DNA of 64,000 nucleotides from Alteromonas sp. MMG017 (GTDB lineage: Bacteria; Pseudomonadota; Gammaproteobacteria; Enterobacterales; Alteromonadaceae): assembly GCF_018100795.1 (NCBI RefSeq), contig NZ_JAGJDY010000011.1, positions 1 to 64,000 on the forward strand, in the 5' to 3' direction. Below are positions 28,179 to 38,683 of the stretch, one piece after another. The notes under the pieces are model-generated. The model had not been told where the DNA came from, ran no database searches, and saw only the letters and a list, made by a program, of their open reading frames with translations. Each line of letters begins with the position of its first letter. Position 1 is the first letter of the stretch. Both the position numbers and the translations under genes were made by a program.

Positions 28179-28242
28179 GAGACAGCGTCCTTAATGGTTT
28201 TAATGTCTTTCGTGTTTATAGTGATAACTAGTATCGCGTCGA

Positions 28243-28962
28243 CTAAATCGTTTTTTGGTTAACTCGCTTGCTTAATTCCTCTGCGCTTTCAACACGCTCA
28301 GAATAGCGATTAACAAGATGATCTTTGTTGTCGCGAGTCAGCAGGGTAAATTTCACCAGTTCCTCTACCACATCAACAATGCGGTTGTAATAAGAAGACG
28401 GCTTCATGCGGCCATTGTCTTCAAATTCTAAAAAGGCTTTTGCTACTGACGACTGATTTGGAATGGTCAACATGCGCATCCACCGACCAAGCACTCGCAT
28501 TTGGTTCACTGCGTTAAACGACTGGGAACCACCGCTTACTTGCATTACCGCTAGCGTCTTGCCTTGAGTTGGACGAACTGCGCCAATACTTAATGGCACC
28601 CAATCGATAATACTTTTAATAATGCCAGTCATGCTGCCGTGACGCTCAGGAGAGCACCAAATTTGCCCTTCAGACCACATCATTAATTCACGAAGCTCTT
28701 TTACCTTGGGGTGGGTTTCATCTTCGGTATCCGGCTGAGGTAAGCCTGTTGGATCGAAAATTTTGGCTTCACAGCCATAGTATTCAAGCAGTCTAGCGCT
28801 TTCTTCAATCACGAGTCGGCTGTAAGAACGCGCTCGTAACGATCCGTAAAGTAATAATATGCGCGGCTTGTGTTCAGAGTACGTTTTTGCGAAATCTTCA
28901 GCACTTGGTGCAGGCGCAATGCTTGTCACTAAATTGCTGGATGGTGATGCTTGTTCAGACAT
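28243..28962 (-). CDS. arsH: ArsH NADPH-dependent FMN reductase
   Basis: A 239-residue flavodoxin-like oxidoreductase. The FMN-binding motif is [19 protein letters not shown], followed by [23 protein letters not shown], which is diagnostic for ArsH. In known systems ArsH oxidises trivalent organoarsenicals or acts as an FMN/quinone reductase. It sits between arsC (sharing one base) and acr3, consistent with a role in arsenic resistance. Confidence 0.92.
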   Translation of the reverse strand: MSEQASPSSNLVTSIAPAPSAEDFAKTYSEHKPRILLLYGSLRARSYSRLVIEESARLLEYYGCEAKIFDPTGLPQPDTEDETHPKVKELRELMMWSEGQIWCSPERHGSMTGIIKSIIDWVPLSIGAVRPTQGKTLAVMQVSGGSQSFNAVNQMRVLGRWMRMLTIPNQSSVAKAFLEFEDNGRMKPSSYYNRIVDVVEELVKFTLLTRDNKDHLVNRYSERVESAEELSKRVNQKTI

Positions 28963-29432
28963 TATTGCGCTCCTTTTTCTTGCAGGGCTTTTTTAACGTC
29001 TATCATGGGCATTTTGCGAGAAACGATATCACTAAGTGCGTCAACGCGTTTCTCGATAATATCGATGGTGTTATAAAACGCTTGAGCTTTCTCTGCTTCA
29101 CTACCTTCTATTTTTGATGGATCTTCAAGGCCCCAGTGTAGCTTTAGCGAATTGCCGAAGTATACAGGGCAGGCTTCACCGGCTGCAGAATCACATACAG
29201 TAATAACGATGTCAGGTTGGTAGTCTTCAAAGTCATCCCAAGACTGGCTTTTAAGCCCATCAGTACTATAGCCTCGCTCGGCTAGGTACTTTACTGACAA
29301 AGGATGGACTTCACCCACAGGTTGGCTTCCCGCACTGCGCGCTTCTAAAGATGCATTGTTTGAAGCATTAGTAATGGCTTCGCAAAGGATGCTACGGCAA
29401 CGGTTGTGCGTGCAGATATACAATATTTTCAT
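28962..29432 (-). CDS. arsC: arsenate reductase ArsC (low-molecular-weight phosphatase type)
   Basis: A 156-residue enzyme reducing arsenate to arsenite. The P-loop is ICTHNRCRS (CX5R, Cys7 of the usual CTGNSCRS), and the resolving cysteines lie in [17 protein letters not shown]. This is the LMW-PTP-like family, usually thioredoxin- or glutaredoxin-linked. The P-loop His and Arg (THNR for TGNS) are an uncommon variant. The end touches arsH by one base; arsR is 53 bp upstream. Confidence 0.92.
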   Translation of the reverse strand: MKILYICTHNRCRSILCEAITNASNNASLEARSAGSQPVGEVHPLSVKYLAERGYSTDGLKSQSWDDFEDYQPDIVITVCDSAAGEACPVYFGNSLKLHWGLEDPSKIEGSEAEKAQAFYNTIDIIEKRVDALSDIVSRKMPMIDVKKALQEKGAQ

Positions 29433-29485
29433 TACAAAAATCCTGGTGTTTTATGTCACATATTTGAATAAAGTAGGAAGGTCGC

Positions 29486-29839
29486 TTAACAGCCCGAGTC
29501 ACATTTAAGGTTATTCAATGCGTCTTTGATGTAATCAGCATTGCTGGTGGCCGATAAATGAAGAACCTCTTTTGCCCATGCTGGAAGGGCTGGATTTAAA
29601 CGATAATAAACCCACTTACCACGGCGTTCGTCAGCCACTAGCTCGCACTTGCGTAAATCCGCTAGGTGACGAGAAATTTTAGGTTGGCTAAGATTAAGCG
29701 CTTCGGTGAGATCGCATACGCAAAGTTCATCTTTCGCACAAAGCATTAATAAGGTTTTTAGCCGAGTTTCTTCCGCTAGACATTTAAATAATGAAAGCGG
29801 TGAAAGTGAAACACATGTTGGAGATACTGATGCAGTCAT
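29486..29839 (-). CDS. arsR: ArsR-family arsenic repressor
   Basis: A 117-residue winged-helix metalloregulator, first gene of the ars operon. The metal site CVCDL is in the recognition-helix region (ELCVCDLTEALNLSQPKISRHLADLRKCELV), and another Cys pair lies at the C-terminus (CDSGC). It should leave its operator when arsenite binds. Upstream lies an AT-rich inverted repeat suited to an ArsR dimer. Confidence 0.93.
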   Translation of the reverse strand: MTASVSPTCVSLSPLSLFKCLAEETRLKTLLMLCAKDELCVCDLTEALNLSQPKISRHLADLRKCELVADERRGKWVYYRLNPALPAWAKEVLHLSATSNADYIKDALNNLKCDSGC

Positions 29840-29861
29840 TACTTATATCAAATACGTTAAA

Positions 29862-29904
29862 TCATATATGTCTTATATCGTATATGAAATTTCGTATGTG
29901 TCAA
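29862..29904 (-). promoter_or_regulatory. ars operon promoter/operator region
   Basis: An inverted repeat TCATATA/TATATGA (29862-29868 and 29881-29887) lies just upstream of arsR, and a consensus -35 TTGACA reads on the minus strand at 29899-29904. The matching -10 cannot be placed with confidence because several AT-rich hexamers fit poorly. Confidence 0.45.
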
Positions 29905-30045
29905 ACGCAAAAATGAGTCACCCACCATACGTGCTAGTACACAGTGGGAAAGCACTTAAAGTGCTAAGTGCCTCGCTACTAAACGAACAGTCGCTAAACA
30001 ATAGCGAGTAGCCGTATAAATTTTATGAGACAAGGAATATTAAAT

Positions 30046-30726
30046 TCAGGTTACTGGGGGGGCGGGTTCTATCTGTGGGGTTACGGTAGTGACAATGCGT
30101 GCGTTATTTTCGGCATTAAAGTCGTCGATAACCGTATTCATAAACGCAAACCATGTCTGATTAGGTTGCCAAATTGCCAGTAGGTCTTGCTTGGCAGATA
30201 GTTCTGATACACCAAGTACTGTAATACTATAAAGATAGGTAAAGACAGCGCCCCGCCAATTCAATTTACAATGTGTAAGCACTTTATCGCCATTTGAACT
30301 TCCTAGCGCCATGTAGCCTACATAATCGTTGAAGTTGGCTAGGGTGGGGTTTTCCCACTCAACCTGAACATTGTGATAGTTAAGCGATAACCCCTGGACC
30401 ACTTGCTGTTCTTGCAGTCTATCGCCGGGTATTAAATCGATAACCCGATTTACGCCTTCGTCTTTTAATAATTGTAAGTGTGCAGCCGATGGCAAGCCAG
30501 AGCTTACCATGTGGTCGTTATTGACTTGGTAATTGGTTAACGAGTCGAGAGTGATTTCAATGTTAGGCGTAGTGTCAGAGCTTGTTTTGGTTTCTGCGCC
30601 AGTTGTTGCACTTGCGTTATTAGGCTCTGTGCTTTTAGCTGTTGAGGTCGCAAATGCATTATTTAGGGTAAAAGCGATAGATAAAACTGATGCCAAAACG
30701 GCTAATACCTTTATCTCTTTTTTCAC
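30046..30726 (-). CDS. exported tyrosine-phosphatase-like protein
   Basis: A 226-residue secreted protein. From GTG at 30726 it has a signal peptide (KKEIKVLAVLASVLSIAF...NAFA), a Ser/Thr/Asn/Ala-rich linker and a phosphatase-like domain of the DSP/Blh kind: SGLPSAAHLQLLKDEGVNRVIDLIPGD, then the active-site loop THCKLNWRGA. The loop has Cys and Arg four residues apart, as in the Blh-type HC-X4-R group, rather than classical CX5R. A TTG eight codons upstream is an alternative start. The substrate is unknown, and activity cannot be assumed. Confidence 0.65.
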   Translation of the reverse strand: MKKEIKVLAVLASVLSIAFTLNNAFATSTAKSTEPNNASATTGAETKTSSDTTPNIEITLDSLTNYQVNNDHMVSSGLPSAAHLQLLKDEGVNRVIDLIPGDRLQEQQVVQGLSLNYHNVQVEWENPTLANFNDYVGYMALGSSNGDKVLTHCKLNWRGAVFTYLYSITVLGVSELSAKQDLLAIWQPNQTWFAFMNTVIDDFNAENNARIVTTVTPQIEPAPPVT

Positions 30727-30800
30727 AATGTTAGACACTCTCTTTGTCAAAGGTATACACTAATACGTTATTTGGGTTGTTCGCAAGTTCACTCTCTTTG

Positions 30801-31577
30801 TTATACATCTTTTGTTAACGAAGTTGAAGAAACCACTGGATTAAACAACGTAAAATACTTCCTACTTAGCCAAACAATAAAAGGGACGCCGATTAAACTT
30901 GGTAATACCCAGCTTCCTATTTGAAGTAAGGGGAGGTTTTCAAAGACCGCGTGCTGAAATAGTGAACGGCCACCGAAGGCGAAAAATGCTGTGTATGCTC
31001 CAATACCTGAACCAATAATATGCCCTATGTGTTGAATAACCCACTCTCCTTTGGCAATGTCTTTTTTAAATGCATAACGGGCAATACCAATACAGTTAAA
31101 AAGAGCAAGGGGGGCAAAAATTTGCGTCAAAGTAATATTGTATTTTATGCCTTGGTACAAGGCGATACTGGCTACAACAAATAGTGCGGTGGGAAGCCAT
31201 AGATATTGAACCTTACGAAGTTCAGCACGGTTCGCTTTGACTTCAAGCACCCGTTTTGCGTGCCGAACGTTGTTCCAAACCAGCAGGCTTAGCATCAGTA
31301 AAAATATGTATTGGCCCTGAAGGTAAGCAAGAAAATACGCTACAGATTCAAAATGTGCTGGCATAGTCGGGAAGATAAGAAGCGGCGCTAGCAGTACTAA
31401 TGACGAGCTAACTACACCACTGACGGATGTCAGTGTCATCGTAGCCAAATAAATATTACCTATCTTGTTATGATATTTTCCGCCTTTTTTACTGAGGCAG
31501 GGGCCCCAAAAGAGTAGCAGTGAAATTGCACCGCAAATAATGTGAAATATAACGATAGCACTGTGAATGTTTTGCAT
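30801..31577 (-). CDS. multi-pass membrane protein (DUF2306-like)
   Basis: A 258-residue protein with about eight predicted helices. The start HSAIVIFHIICGAISLLLFWGPCLSKKGGKYHNKIGNIYLATM, with paired His and Gly residues, resembles DUF2306 membrane proteins; the match is tentative. It diverges from a DesK-type kinase gene with 131 bp between, so it may be that system's target or sensing partner. No catalytic role is known. Confidence 0.6.
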   Translation of the reverse strand: MQNIHSAIVIFHIICGAISLLLFWGPCLSKKGGKYHNKIGNIYLATMTLTSVSGVVSSSLVLLAPLLIFPTMPAHFESVAYFLAYLQGQYIFLLMLSLLVWNNVRHAKRVLEVKANRAELRKVQYLWLPTALFVVASIALYQGIKYNITLTQIFAPLALFNCIGIARYAFKKDIAKGEWVIQHIGHIIGSGIGAYTAFFAFGGRSLFQHAVFENLPLLQIGSWVLPSLIGVPFIVWLSRKYFTLFNPVVSSTSLTKDV

Positions 31578-31708
31578 GACTTACACCTTAAACGTTTGAT
31601 GTAGTCAGTTTGCCAATAACTTCTTTTGAGTATTAGTGCTGAAAGTCACAAGATAAAAAATGACTTTTGGCCTATGTATTTATTCCCGCTTACGTTAATA
31701 ATAGGCGC

Positions 31709-32848
31709 ATGAAAATACTAAACTTTTTTAATTTAGAGCGAATAAGTGCATTCATAACGTGGGTGTTCGTAAGCAGCTCTGCACTCTATTATTCTTTTTC
31801 ATACTACGGTGCCTCATCAATTAGACCTTGGCTAACGAGTAGTGTAGTGGTGGGAATAGCGCTGTGTTTTAGTGTCGTGACACGGCGTGATATGTCACTT
31901 CCTCAATGGCGAATTCCACTGTTGGTCACAATGTATTTACTGGCAGTGGCAAGCCTGTTTTTACAGCCGTACACCTATCTCGCTATTTTCCTGGTGATAT
32001 GGTCGGCATTATTGCCTTACTATTTAGCATGGAGAAAATGCTTGCCAGTGTCTGTATTGGCAGCTTTACCCCTAGGGCTCATTCACACCTTTTACTGGCA
32101 AGATAGCGACGCATGGCTTTTAGCTGCTCTATTTTGGACGTTTAATTTTTTCGCCATGATGATGTCAAATGTTGCCATTAACGAAAAATTAGCGCGAGAA
32201 AAATCTGACGAACTGAACCGTCAACTAACGAGTACTCAGCAACTTGTTCGACAAGCCGGGCAGCAAGATGAAAGGCTGAGAATTGCTAGAAATATCCACG
32301 ACGTGTTAGGCCATCACTTAACCGCACTTACTATTAATTTGCAGGTGGCTTCCCTAAAAGCCAAAGGCGCTGGTCAAGATGAGGTAAAGGCACATGTAGA
32401 TCAGTGTCATAGCTTAGCAAAGCTATTGCTTTCTGATGTAAGAGAAGCCGTTTCTGAAATTCGTGAAAACGCCGCGTTGGATTGGCAACAAGCAGTTAGC
32501 GCTTTGTTTAACGGCCTGCCTCGGCCACGCTTGCAATTATCTATTGCAGATAACGTTAAAGTGGAAGATGTTAGAACCGCAGATATTTTACTTCGGTGCG
32601 TTCAAGAAAGCCTAACCAATACTATTAAGCACTCTCAATCAGCGCAATTTTATGTCAGTTTATCTAAGCACAAAAATAGCTATCTATTGACACTACAAGA
32701 CGAACAATCAGTGACAGAGAAAACCATAAAGCAGGGTAATGGGTTAACAGGTATGGCCGAGCGCGTAGTGCAATCAGGCGGAGTGATGAAATATGGTTTT
32801 AATAGCCAAGGTTTTCTCATTGATATTTTATTGCCGGAGCATTCATGA
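31709..32848 (+). CDS. DesK-type sensor histidine kinase
   Basis: A 379-residue membrane kinase with about six helices in residues 10-155 and no separate sensor domain. Then comes the coiled linker, HisKA_3 motif DERLRIARNIHDVLGHH (His197), and a HATPase domain with CVQESLTNTIKHS and LQDEQ...GNGLTGMAERV. The G1 box lacks the usual DNG, reading LQDEQSV, so ATP binding may be altered. I chose the ATG at 31709 over a TTG 14 codons up. The stop overlaps the response-regulator start (ATGA). Confidence 0.86.
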   Translation: MKILNFFNLERISAFITWVFVSSSALYYSFSYYGASSIRPWLTSSVVVGIALCFSVVTRRDMSLPQWRIPLLVTMYLLAVASLFLQPYTYLAIFLVIWSALLPYYLAWRKCLPVSVLAALPLGLIHTFYWQDSDAWLLAALFWTFNFFAMMMSNVAINEKLAREKSDELNRQLTSTQQLVRQAGQQDERLRIARNIHDVLGHHLTALTINLQVASLKAKGAGQDEVKAHVDQCHSLAKLLLSDVREAVSEIRENAALDWQQAVSALFNGLPRPRLQLSIADNVKVEDVRTADILLRCVQESLTNTIKHSQSAQFYVSLSKHKNSYLLTLQDEQSVTEKTIKQGNGLTGMAERVVQSGGVMKYGFNSQGFLIDILLPEHS

Positions 32849-33489
32849 GTATTCGGGTTGTGTTAGTAGAAGATCAAATGTTAGTGCGCCAAGGCATTCG
32901 GTCGTTGTTAGCACTTGATAGCAGCGTTGACGTGGTAGCCGAGTGTGATGACGGCGCTCATGTTATTGATACACTTAACGCAAATAGCGCAGATATAGTG
33001 TTGATGGATATTCGTATGCCTGAAATGACAGGTATTGATGCTTTACGTGCTATGCGTAATCTTAACCTTGATATCCCCGTTATCATGCTGACCACATTTG
33101 ACGATCATGAACTGGTTACCCAAGCGATGCAGTCGGGAGCGAAGGGGTATTTACTTAAAGATGTGTCACTTGAGACCCTGGTTAACGCTATTAAATCCGT
33201 CGTTGCGGGAGAAACGCTGATTCAACCAAGCGTGACAGAGAAAGTACTCAAAGGCTTGCAAGGGCTAGAGGTTAATTTCGAGTCGTTTGAGCAGCCAGAA
33301 ACCCTAAGTCCTAAAGAAATAGAAATTCTACGCTTAGTTGCCGCCGGTTACAGCAATAAAGAAATATCTGAAGCGATGTTCAAATCAACCGGTACAGTTA
33401 AAAATCAAGTGTCTGCGATTATGGCGAAAATGGGGGTGCGAGACAGAACCAGAGCCGTACTTAAAGCGCTAGAATTGGGGTGGCTATAA
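32845..33489 (+). CDS. NarL-family response regulator
   Basis: A 214-residue regulator. The receiver has LVEDQ, Asp55 (LMDIRMPEMTG) and LLKDVS. The LuxR-type HTH is about 150-212 (LSPKEIEILRLVAAGYSNKEISEAMFKSTGTVKNQVSAIMAKM). It is translationally coupled to the kinase. This is the second DesK/NarL pair in the window. A terminator closes the unit. Confidence 0.9.
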   Translation: MSIRVVLVEDQMLVRQGIRSLLALDSSVDVVAECDDGAHVIDTLNANSADIVLMDIRMPEMTGIDALRAMRNLNLDIPVIMLTTFDDHELVTQAMQSGAKGYLLKDVSLETLVNAIKSVVAGETLIQPSVTEKVLKGLQGLEVNFESFEQPETLSPKEIEILRLVAAGYSNKEISEAMFKSTGTVKNQVSAIMAKMGVRDRTRAVLKALELGWL

Positions 33490-33497
33490 ACACAAAA

Positions 33498-33531
33498 GAG
33501 CCCGCATGAGTTACTCAATGCAGGCTTTTTT
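33498..33531 (+). terminator. rho-independent terminator
   Basis: Imperfect stem AGCCCGCATGAG/CTCAATGCAGGCT around a TTA loop, followed by six T. It ends the kinase-regulator operon. Confidence 0.75.
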
Positions 33532-33561
33532 CCACTTAACGGTCATGGTGACAGCTACGTG

Positions 33562-34719
<1,158 letters not shown>

Positions 34720-34950
34720 CTAATATAATACAGCGTGGGTAAACAGCACGATGCCGCTACCTGTAATGTCTACGTTATGAGATAGATTATAGACCTGAGG
34801 TCTGGTTTTATAAATACAGATTTGGTAATTCATTATTACTTGAGTGTAATAGTTTGTTGGTGTTTAATGATTAGCTAAATGGGTCTTCTGATATTTTTTA
34901 CTAACCATAGCGCCAAGCTAGAAACGCTAGAGTCAATAAAGGTTAACGCC

Positions 34951-35826
34951 ATGTCGTGGGAAGGTATTGTTGAATTTTGCGCTGTGGCTAGTACCGGCAG
35001 TTTTACTGCCGCAGCGGCTAAGTTAGACACGTCTGGTGCGCAAATCAGTAGAAAAGTCGCCAACGTGGAAAAGCGTTTGGGGGTGAAGTTATTTAACCGC
35101 ACTACTCGAAGTGTGTCTTTAACCCAAGCTGGGCATATTTATTTTGAGCAATGCCAACCCGCACTGAAAGCTTTAGAAGATGCTGAACTGAACGTGAGCC
35201 AACTTCAGAAAGTGCCCCAAGGACTGATTAAGCTTACTGTGCCCGTCGCCTTTGGCGAGGCCTTCATTGCGCCGCTAATTAATCAATTCTTAAAAAAATA
35301 CGAAGGCATAGAAGTAGAGTGCCGTTTTACTAACGACACTATGGATATTATCGACGAGGGCTTTGACCTTGCTATTCGCATTGGCAATTTAGAAGACTCG
35401 ACAATGGTGGCCAAAAAGCTGGCTACTCGGCAGCTATATGTTTGCGCCAGCCCTGAATATTTACATGCTTTTCCTGCACCGAAGAGTACCGACAAGCTAA
35501 GCGAACATCAGTGCTTAGTAGGTTCACAGCCTCATTGGCGCTTTCATTATAATGGGCAAGTGCAGACAGTACGGGTAAAGGGGCGAGTGAAATATAACAG
35601 TGGTAATGCGCTACATCATGCTGCCTTAGCCGGGCTGGGCTTAGTACAACTGCCTGGTTTTTATGTGCGTGACTCGCTAGCAACAGGCAAGTTAATTGAA
35701 GTGCTATCGCCCTATCGAGACAAGCGAGAGGCGGTATGGGCATTGTTCCCATCAAATAGGCATTTAGTGCCAAAAATACGCTTGTTAGTTGATTTTTTAT
35801 CGGCGAAGTTAATTGATGATGAATAG
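34951..35826 (+). CDS. LysR-family transcriptional regulator
   Basis: A 291-residue regulator with an N-terminal winged helix (EFCAVASTGSFTAAAAKLDTSGAQISRKVANVEKRLGVKLFNRTTRSVSLT) and a LysR substrate domain. It belongs to the CrgA-like group. The ATG at 34951 has AAAGG ahead and gives the standard LysR N-terminus; the frame is open 24 codons further up. Divergent placement from frmA suggests regulation of formaldehyde detoxification, but no LysR box was identified. Confidence 0.88.
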   Translation: MSWEGIVEFCAVASTGSFTAAAAKLDTSGAQISRKVANVEKRLGVKLFNRTTRSVSLTQAGHIYFEQCQPALKALEDAELNVSQLQKVPQGLIKLTVPVAFGEAFIAPLINQFLKKYEGIEVECRFTNDTMDIIDEGFDLAIRIGNLEDSTMVAKKLATRQLYVCASPEYLHAFPAPKSTDKLSEHQCLVGSQPHWRFHYNGQVQTVRVKGRVKYNSGNALHHAALAGLGLVQLPGFYVRDSLATGKLIEVLSPYRDKREAVWALFPSNRHLVPKIRLLVDFLSAKLIDDE

Positions 35827-35939
35827 TGGGTTTCGCTATATTATCTGCCACTTATAATGGATTATCGCTGAAATCGAAACGTGAAATGGTTTGTGTTTCA
35901 CTTTTTGCAATACAGTATGGTGAAAACTGCGGTTGACAG

Positions 35940-35951
35940 ATAGACGTCTAT
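35940..35951. promoter_or_regulatory. 12-bp palindrome upstream of thrL
   Basis: ATAGACGTCTAT is a perfect palindrome directly behind a TTGACA (35933-35938) and 16 bp before the thrL start codon. It may be an operator in the thr promoter; no well-spaced -10 was found to prove the promoter position. Confidence 0.35.
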
Positions 35952-35967
35952 ACGGCAAATTGACCCT

Positions 35968-36039
35968 ATGAAAACGATTCTTCTTATTGGCACCACCGGC
36001 ATTATGATTACCACCTTAAAACGGGCGGTCGCTGGCTAG
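35968..36039 (+). CDS. thrL: thr operon leader peptide ThrL
   Basis: A 23-codon open frame, too short for usual gene calling, reading MKTILLIGTTGIMITTLKRA and ending VAG. It has five Thr and four Ile codons, clustered as TTGIMITT. It is followed by a strong terminator hairpin and then thrA, the arrangement of the E. coli thr attenuator. Scarce charged tRNA-Thr or tRNA-Ile would stall ribosomes in the leader and prevent terminator formation. Confidence 0.82.
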   Translation: MKTILLIGTTGIMITTLKRAVAG

Positions 36040-36061
36040 TGCAAGTAAGCATAAGACAACG

Positions 36062-36095
36062 AAAGCCCGCCCTCACAGAGAGCGGGCTTTTTTTT
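36062..36095 (+). terminator. thr attenuator terminator
   Basis: Stem AAAGCCCGC/GCGGGCTTT (36062-36070 and 36082-36090) followed by a run of eight T (36088-36095). It lies between thrL and thrA, so it is an attenuator rather than an end-of-operon terminator. The leader region GGGCGGTCGC (36023-36032) may help form the alternative antiterminator pairing. Confidence 0.82.
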
Positions 36096-36155
36096 ACTCA
36101 CGTCATAGTAACCGTTAAAAGCAGTAACCTGGCGTAACCGATATAGGAGCAGCAC

Positions 36156-38621
36156 ATGAAAGTCTTAAAGTTTGGGGGCTCATCACTTGCCGACGCACCG
36201 CGCTACTTGCGCGTGAACGACATTAGCACGGCCACCCACCAAACAGATGGCGCTGCAGTGGTACTTTCTGCCCCTAAAGGGGTGACGAATGCATTGTCAC
36301 TTTTATGTGAGCAAGCAGCCGCTGGCGAAGATTTCCACCCTCTATTTGAAAAATTGACGTCTACCGTGACCGGTATTGCTGATGCACTAAATGAAGAGCT
36401 CAGCGGCTTCGCCCACGCCGATGTTACCGACTTTATTCATGCGCAACTGCGTGTACTTAATCAGCACCTTGATGGCATTAAATTGTTAGGTGTCGCACCT
36501 GACAATATTGCAGCCGGTATATTAAGTATTGGTGAGTACATCTCGGTAACACTATTTAGCGGTATCTTAACGGCCAAAGGCGTGAAAAACCGTATCATTG
36601 ACCCTGTGACTTACATTCTTGCAGAAGGTGAGTACCTAGACAGCATTGCCGATGTTTCATTAAGTAAAGCCCGTTTTACTGATGTGCCTGTCGATGGTAG
36701 TGAATTATTAGTCATGCCTGGTTTTGTTGCTGCGAACGAGGCCGGTGAAAAAGTAACACTGGGTCGTAATGGTTCTGACTACTCAGCGGCTATCTTAGCG
36801 GCTTGTATCGACGCGAGTTGTTGTGAAATCTGGACTGATGTAGACGGTGTTTATAATGCCGATCCGAATCAGGTCGAAGGCGCAGTGCTTCTTGATAAGC
36901 TTACTTATCAAGAAGCCATGGAGCTTTCTTACTTTGGTGCGAAAGTACTTCACCCTAAAACTATTGGGCCAATTGCACAGCATCACATTCCATGCCTAAT
37001 TCGTAATACGCTTAATCCTGCGGCACCTGGCACGTTAATTAGTAATGAAGCCAGTGAAAAATGGACCTCGGTTAAAGGCATCTCTCAACTTGAAAATGTC
37101 ACTATGTTCAACGTGGCAGGCCCTGGCCTTAAAGGCATGGTTGGCATGGCGAGCCGTGTGTTTGAGGTGATGTCGAATGCCAATATTTCTATAAGCCTAA
37201 TCACTCAGTCGTCTTCTGAATACTCAATAAGCTTCTGTATTCAAAGCAAAGATGCTGATCGCGCATTAAGCTTGTTAGAAGATGCGTTTGCGTTAGAGCT
37301 GCAAAACCAATTGTTAGATCCTATCGAAGTGCGCCACGACTTAGCGATTGTTACCTTAGTGGGTGACGGTATGCGTCATGCGAAAGGCTTGGCAGCGCGC
37401 TTCTTTAACTCGTTGGCGCAGGCTCGCGTTAATAACGTGGCGATAGCACAAGGCTCTTCAGAGCGTTCTATTTCAACAGTTATTGAAAATAAACGGGCTA
37501 AAAAAGCCGTTAAGGTTATTCATCAGAATTTTTTCTCAGATCGCCATACCATTGATGTATTTTTAGTAGGGTGTGGCAACGTGGGAACTGAGTTATTAAG
37601 CCAAATTGCAAAACAGCAGCCAGCTTTACTTAATCGTAATATTCAGTTGCGCGTGTACGGTATTGCCAATAGCCGTAAGTTGTTACTCAACAGCCAAGGT
37701 ATTGACCTAAACCAAGACTGGAAACCTGCATTAGATGCGGCCAGCGAAGGGCTTTCTGTTGAACGTTTGCAGCAGTTTGTGAACGATAACAGCTTAGTAA
37801 ACCCAGTTATTGTAGATTGCACTAGTCACGATGCTATTGCTCAGCAATATGTAGACATGATGGAAAATGGTTTTCACGTAGTGACACCGAACAAGAAAGC
37901 CAACACCAGCTCAATAGAGTACTACCGCAAATTGAAAAAGACGGCATTATCTACCAACCGTCAATACTTGTACGAAACTACGGTAGGTGCGGGCTTGCCG
38001 GTTATCGATAACCTTCAAAAGCTATTTAGTGCCGGTGATGTATTGCATCGTTTCGAAGGTATATTGTCAGGCAGTTTATCTTACGTATTTGGTAAGTTAG
38101 AAGAAGGCATGTCTTTGTCGCAAGCTACAGGCTCAGCTAAAGACAATGGGTATACCGAGCCAGATCCCCGTGATGACTTAAGTGGTATGGACGTTGCGCG
38201 TAAACTGCTTATTATGGCCCGTGAAGCAGACTTAGATCTTGAGCTTTCTGATATTGAAATTGAATCAGTATTACCAGCAGGTTTTGCCGAAGACTGCTCC
38301 ATTGATGAATTCATGACACAGTTACCTGAACTTGATGCTGAATTTGCTAAGCGTGTAGATGCTGCAAAAGCCGAAGGAAAAGTACTTCGCTATATTGGCA
38401 GCATTGAAGGCGATAAGTGCAAGGTAACTATTCAAGCAGTGCCTGCGTCTAACCCATTATCGCAAGTAAAAGACGGCGAAAACGCGTTGGCCATCAACAG
38501 TGATTATTACCAGCCTATTCCTTATGTTATTCGAGGCTATGGGGCAGGTGGTACGGTAACGGCTGCAGGTGTATTTGCAGATATACTACGTACTATGCCA
38601 TGGAAGCAAATGGCACACTAA
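36156..38621 (+). CDS. thrA: bifunctional aspartokinase I / homoserine dehydrogenase I
   Basis: An 821-residue enzyme (E. coli 820) catalysing the first and third steps from aspartate to threonine. The aspartokinase domain (1-290) opens with LKFGGSSLAD and has GRNGSDYSAAILA. Two ACT repeats follow (about 310-450) with GMVGMASRVFEVMSNANISISLITQSSSEYSISF. The homoserine dehydrogenase domain (about 465-815) has VFLVGCGNVGTELLSQI, TPNKKANT and EPDPRDDLSGMDVARKLLI. Threonine feedback is expected. AGGAG precedes the ATG; it is the first structural gene after the attenuator. Confidence 0.97.
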   Translation: MKVLKFGGSSLADAPRYLRVNDISTATHQTDGAAVVLSAPKGVTNALSLLCEQAAAGEDFHPLFEKLTSTVTGIADALNEELSGFAHADVTDFIHAQLRVLNQHLDGIKLLGVAPDNIAAGILSIGEYISVTLFSGILTAKGVKNRIIDPVTYILAEGEYLDSIADVSLSKARFTDVPVDGSELLVMPGFVAANEAGEKVTLGRNGSDYSAAILAACIDASCCEIWTDVDGVYNADPNQVEGAVLLDKLTYQEAMELSYFGAKVLHPKTIGPIAQHHIPCLIRNTLNPAAPGTLISNEASEKWTSVKGISQLENVTMFNVAGPGLKGMVGMASRVFEVMSNANISISLITQSSSEYSISFCIQSKDADRALSLLEDAFALELQNQLLDPIEVRHDLAIVTLVGDGMRHAKGLAARFFNSLAQARVNNVAIAQGSSERSISTVIENKRAKKAVKVIHQNFFSDRHTIDVFLVGCGNVGTELLSQIAKQQPALLNRNIQLRVYGIANSRKLLLNSQGIDLNQDWKPALDAASEGLSVERLQQFVNDNSLVNPVIVDCTSHDAIAQQYVDMMENGFHVVTPNKKANTSSIEYYRKLKKTALSTNRQYLYETTVGAGLPVIDNLQKLFSAGDVLHRFEGILSGSLSYVFGKLEEGMSLSQATGSAKDNGYTEPDPRDDLSGMDVARKLLIMAREADLDLELSDIEIESVLPAGFAEDCSIDEFMTQLPELDAEFAKRVDAAKAEGKVLRYIGSIEGDKCKVTIQAVPASNPLSQVKDGENALAINSDYYQPIPYVIRGYGAGGTVTAAGVFADILRTMPWKQMAH

Positions 38622-38683
38622 TTGGCGCTGCTTTTAGAACAAAAGAGCCACTGAAGTTAAAAGAGTAATTAAAGAAAAGTATT

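Noticed and set aside
35423-35851. 142-codon minus-strand frame opposite the LysR gene
   Set aside because: Antisense to a clear regulator; low-complexity translation.
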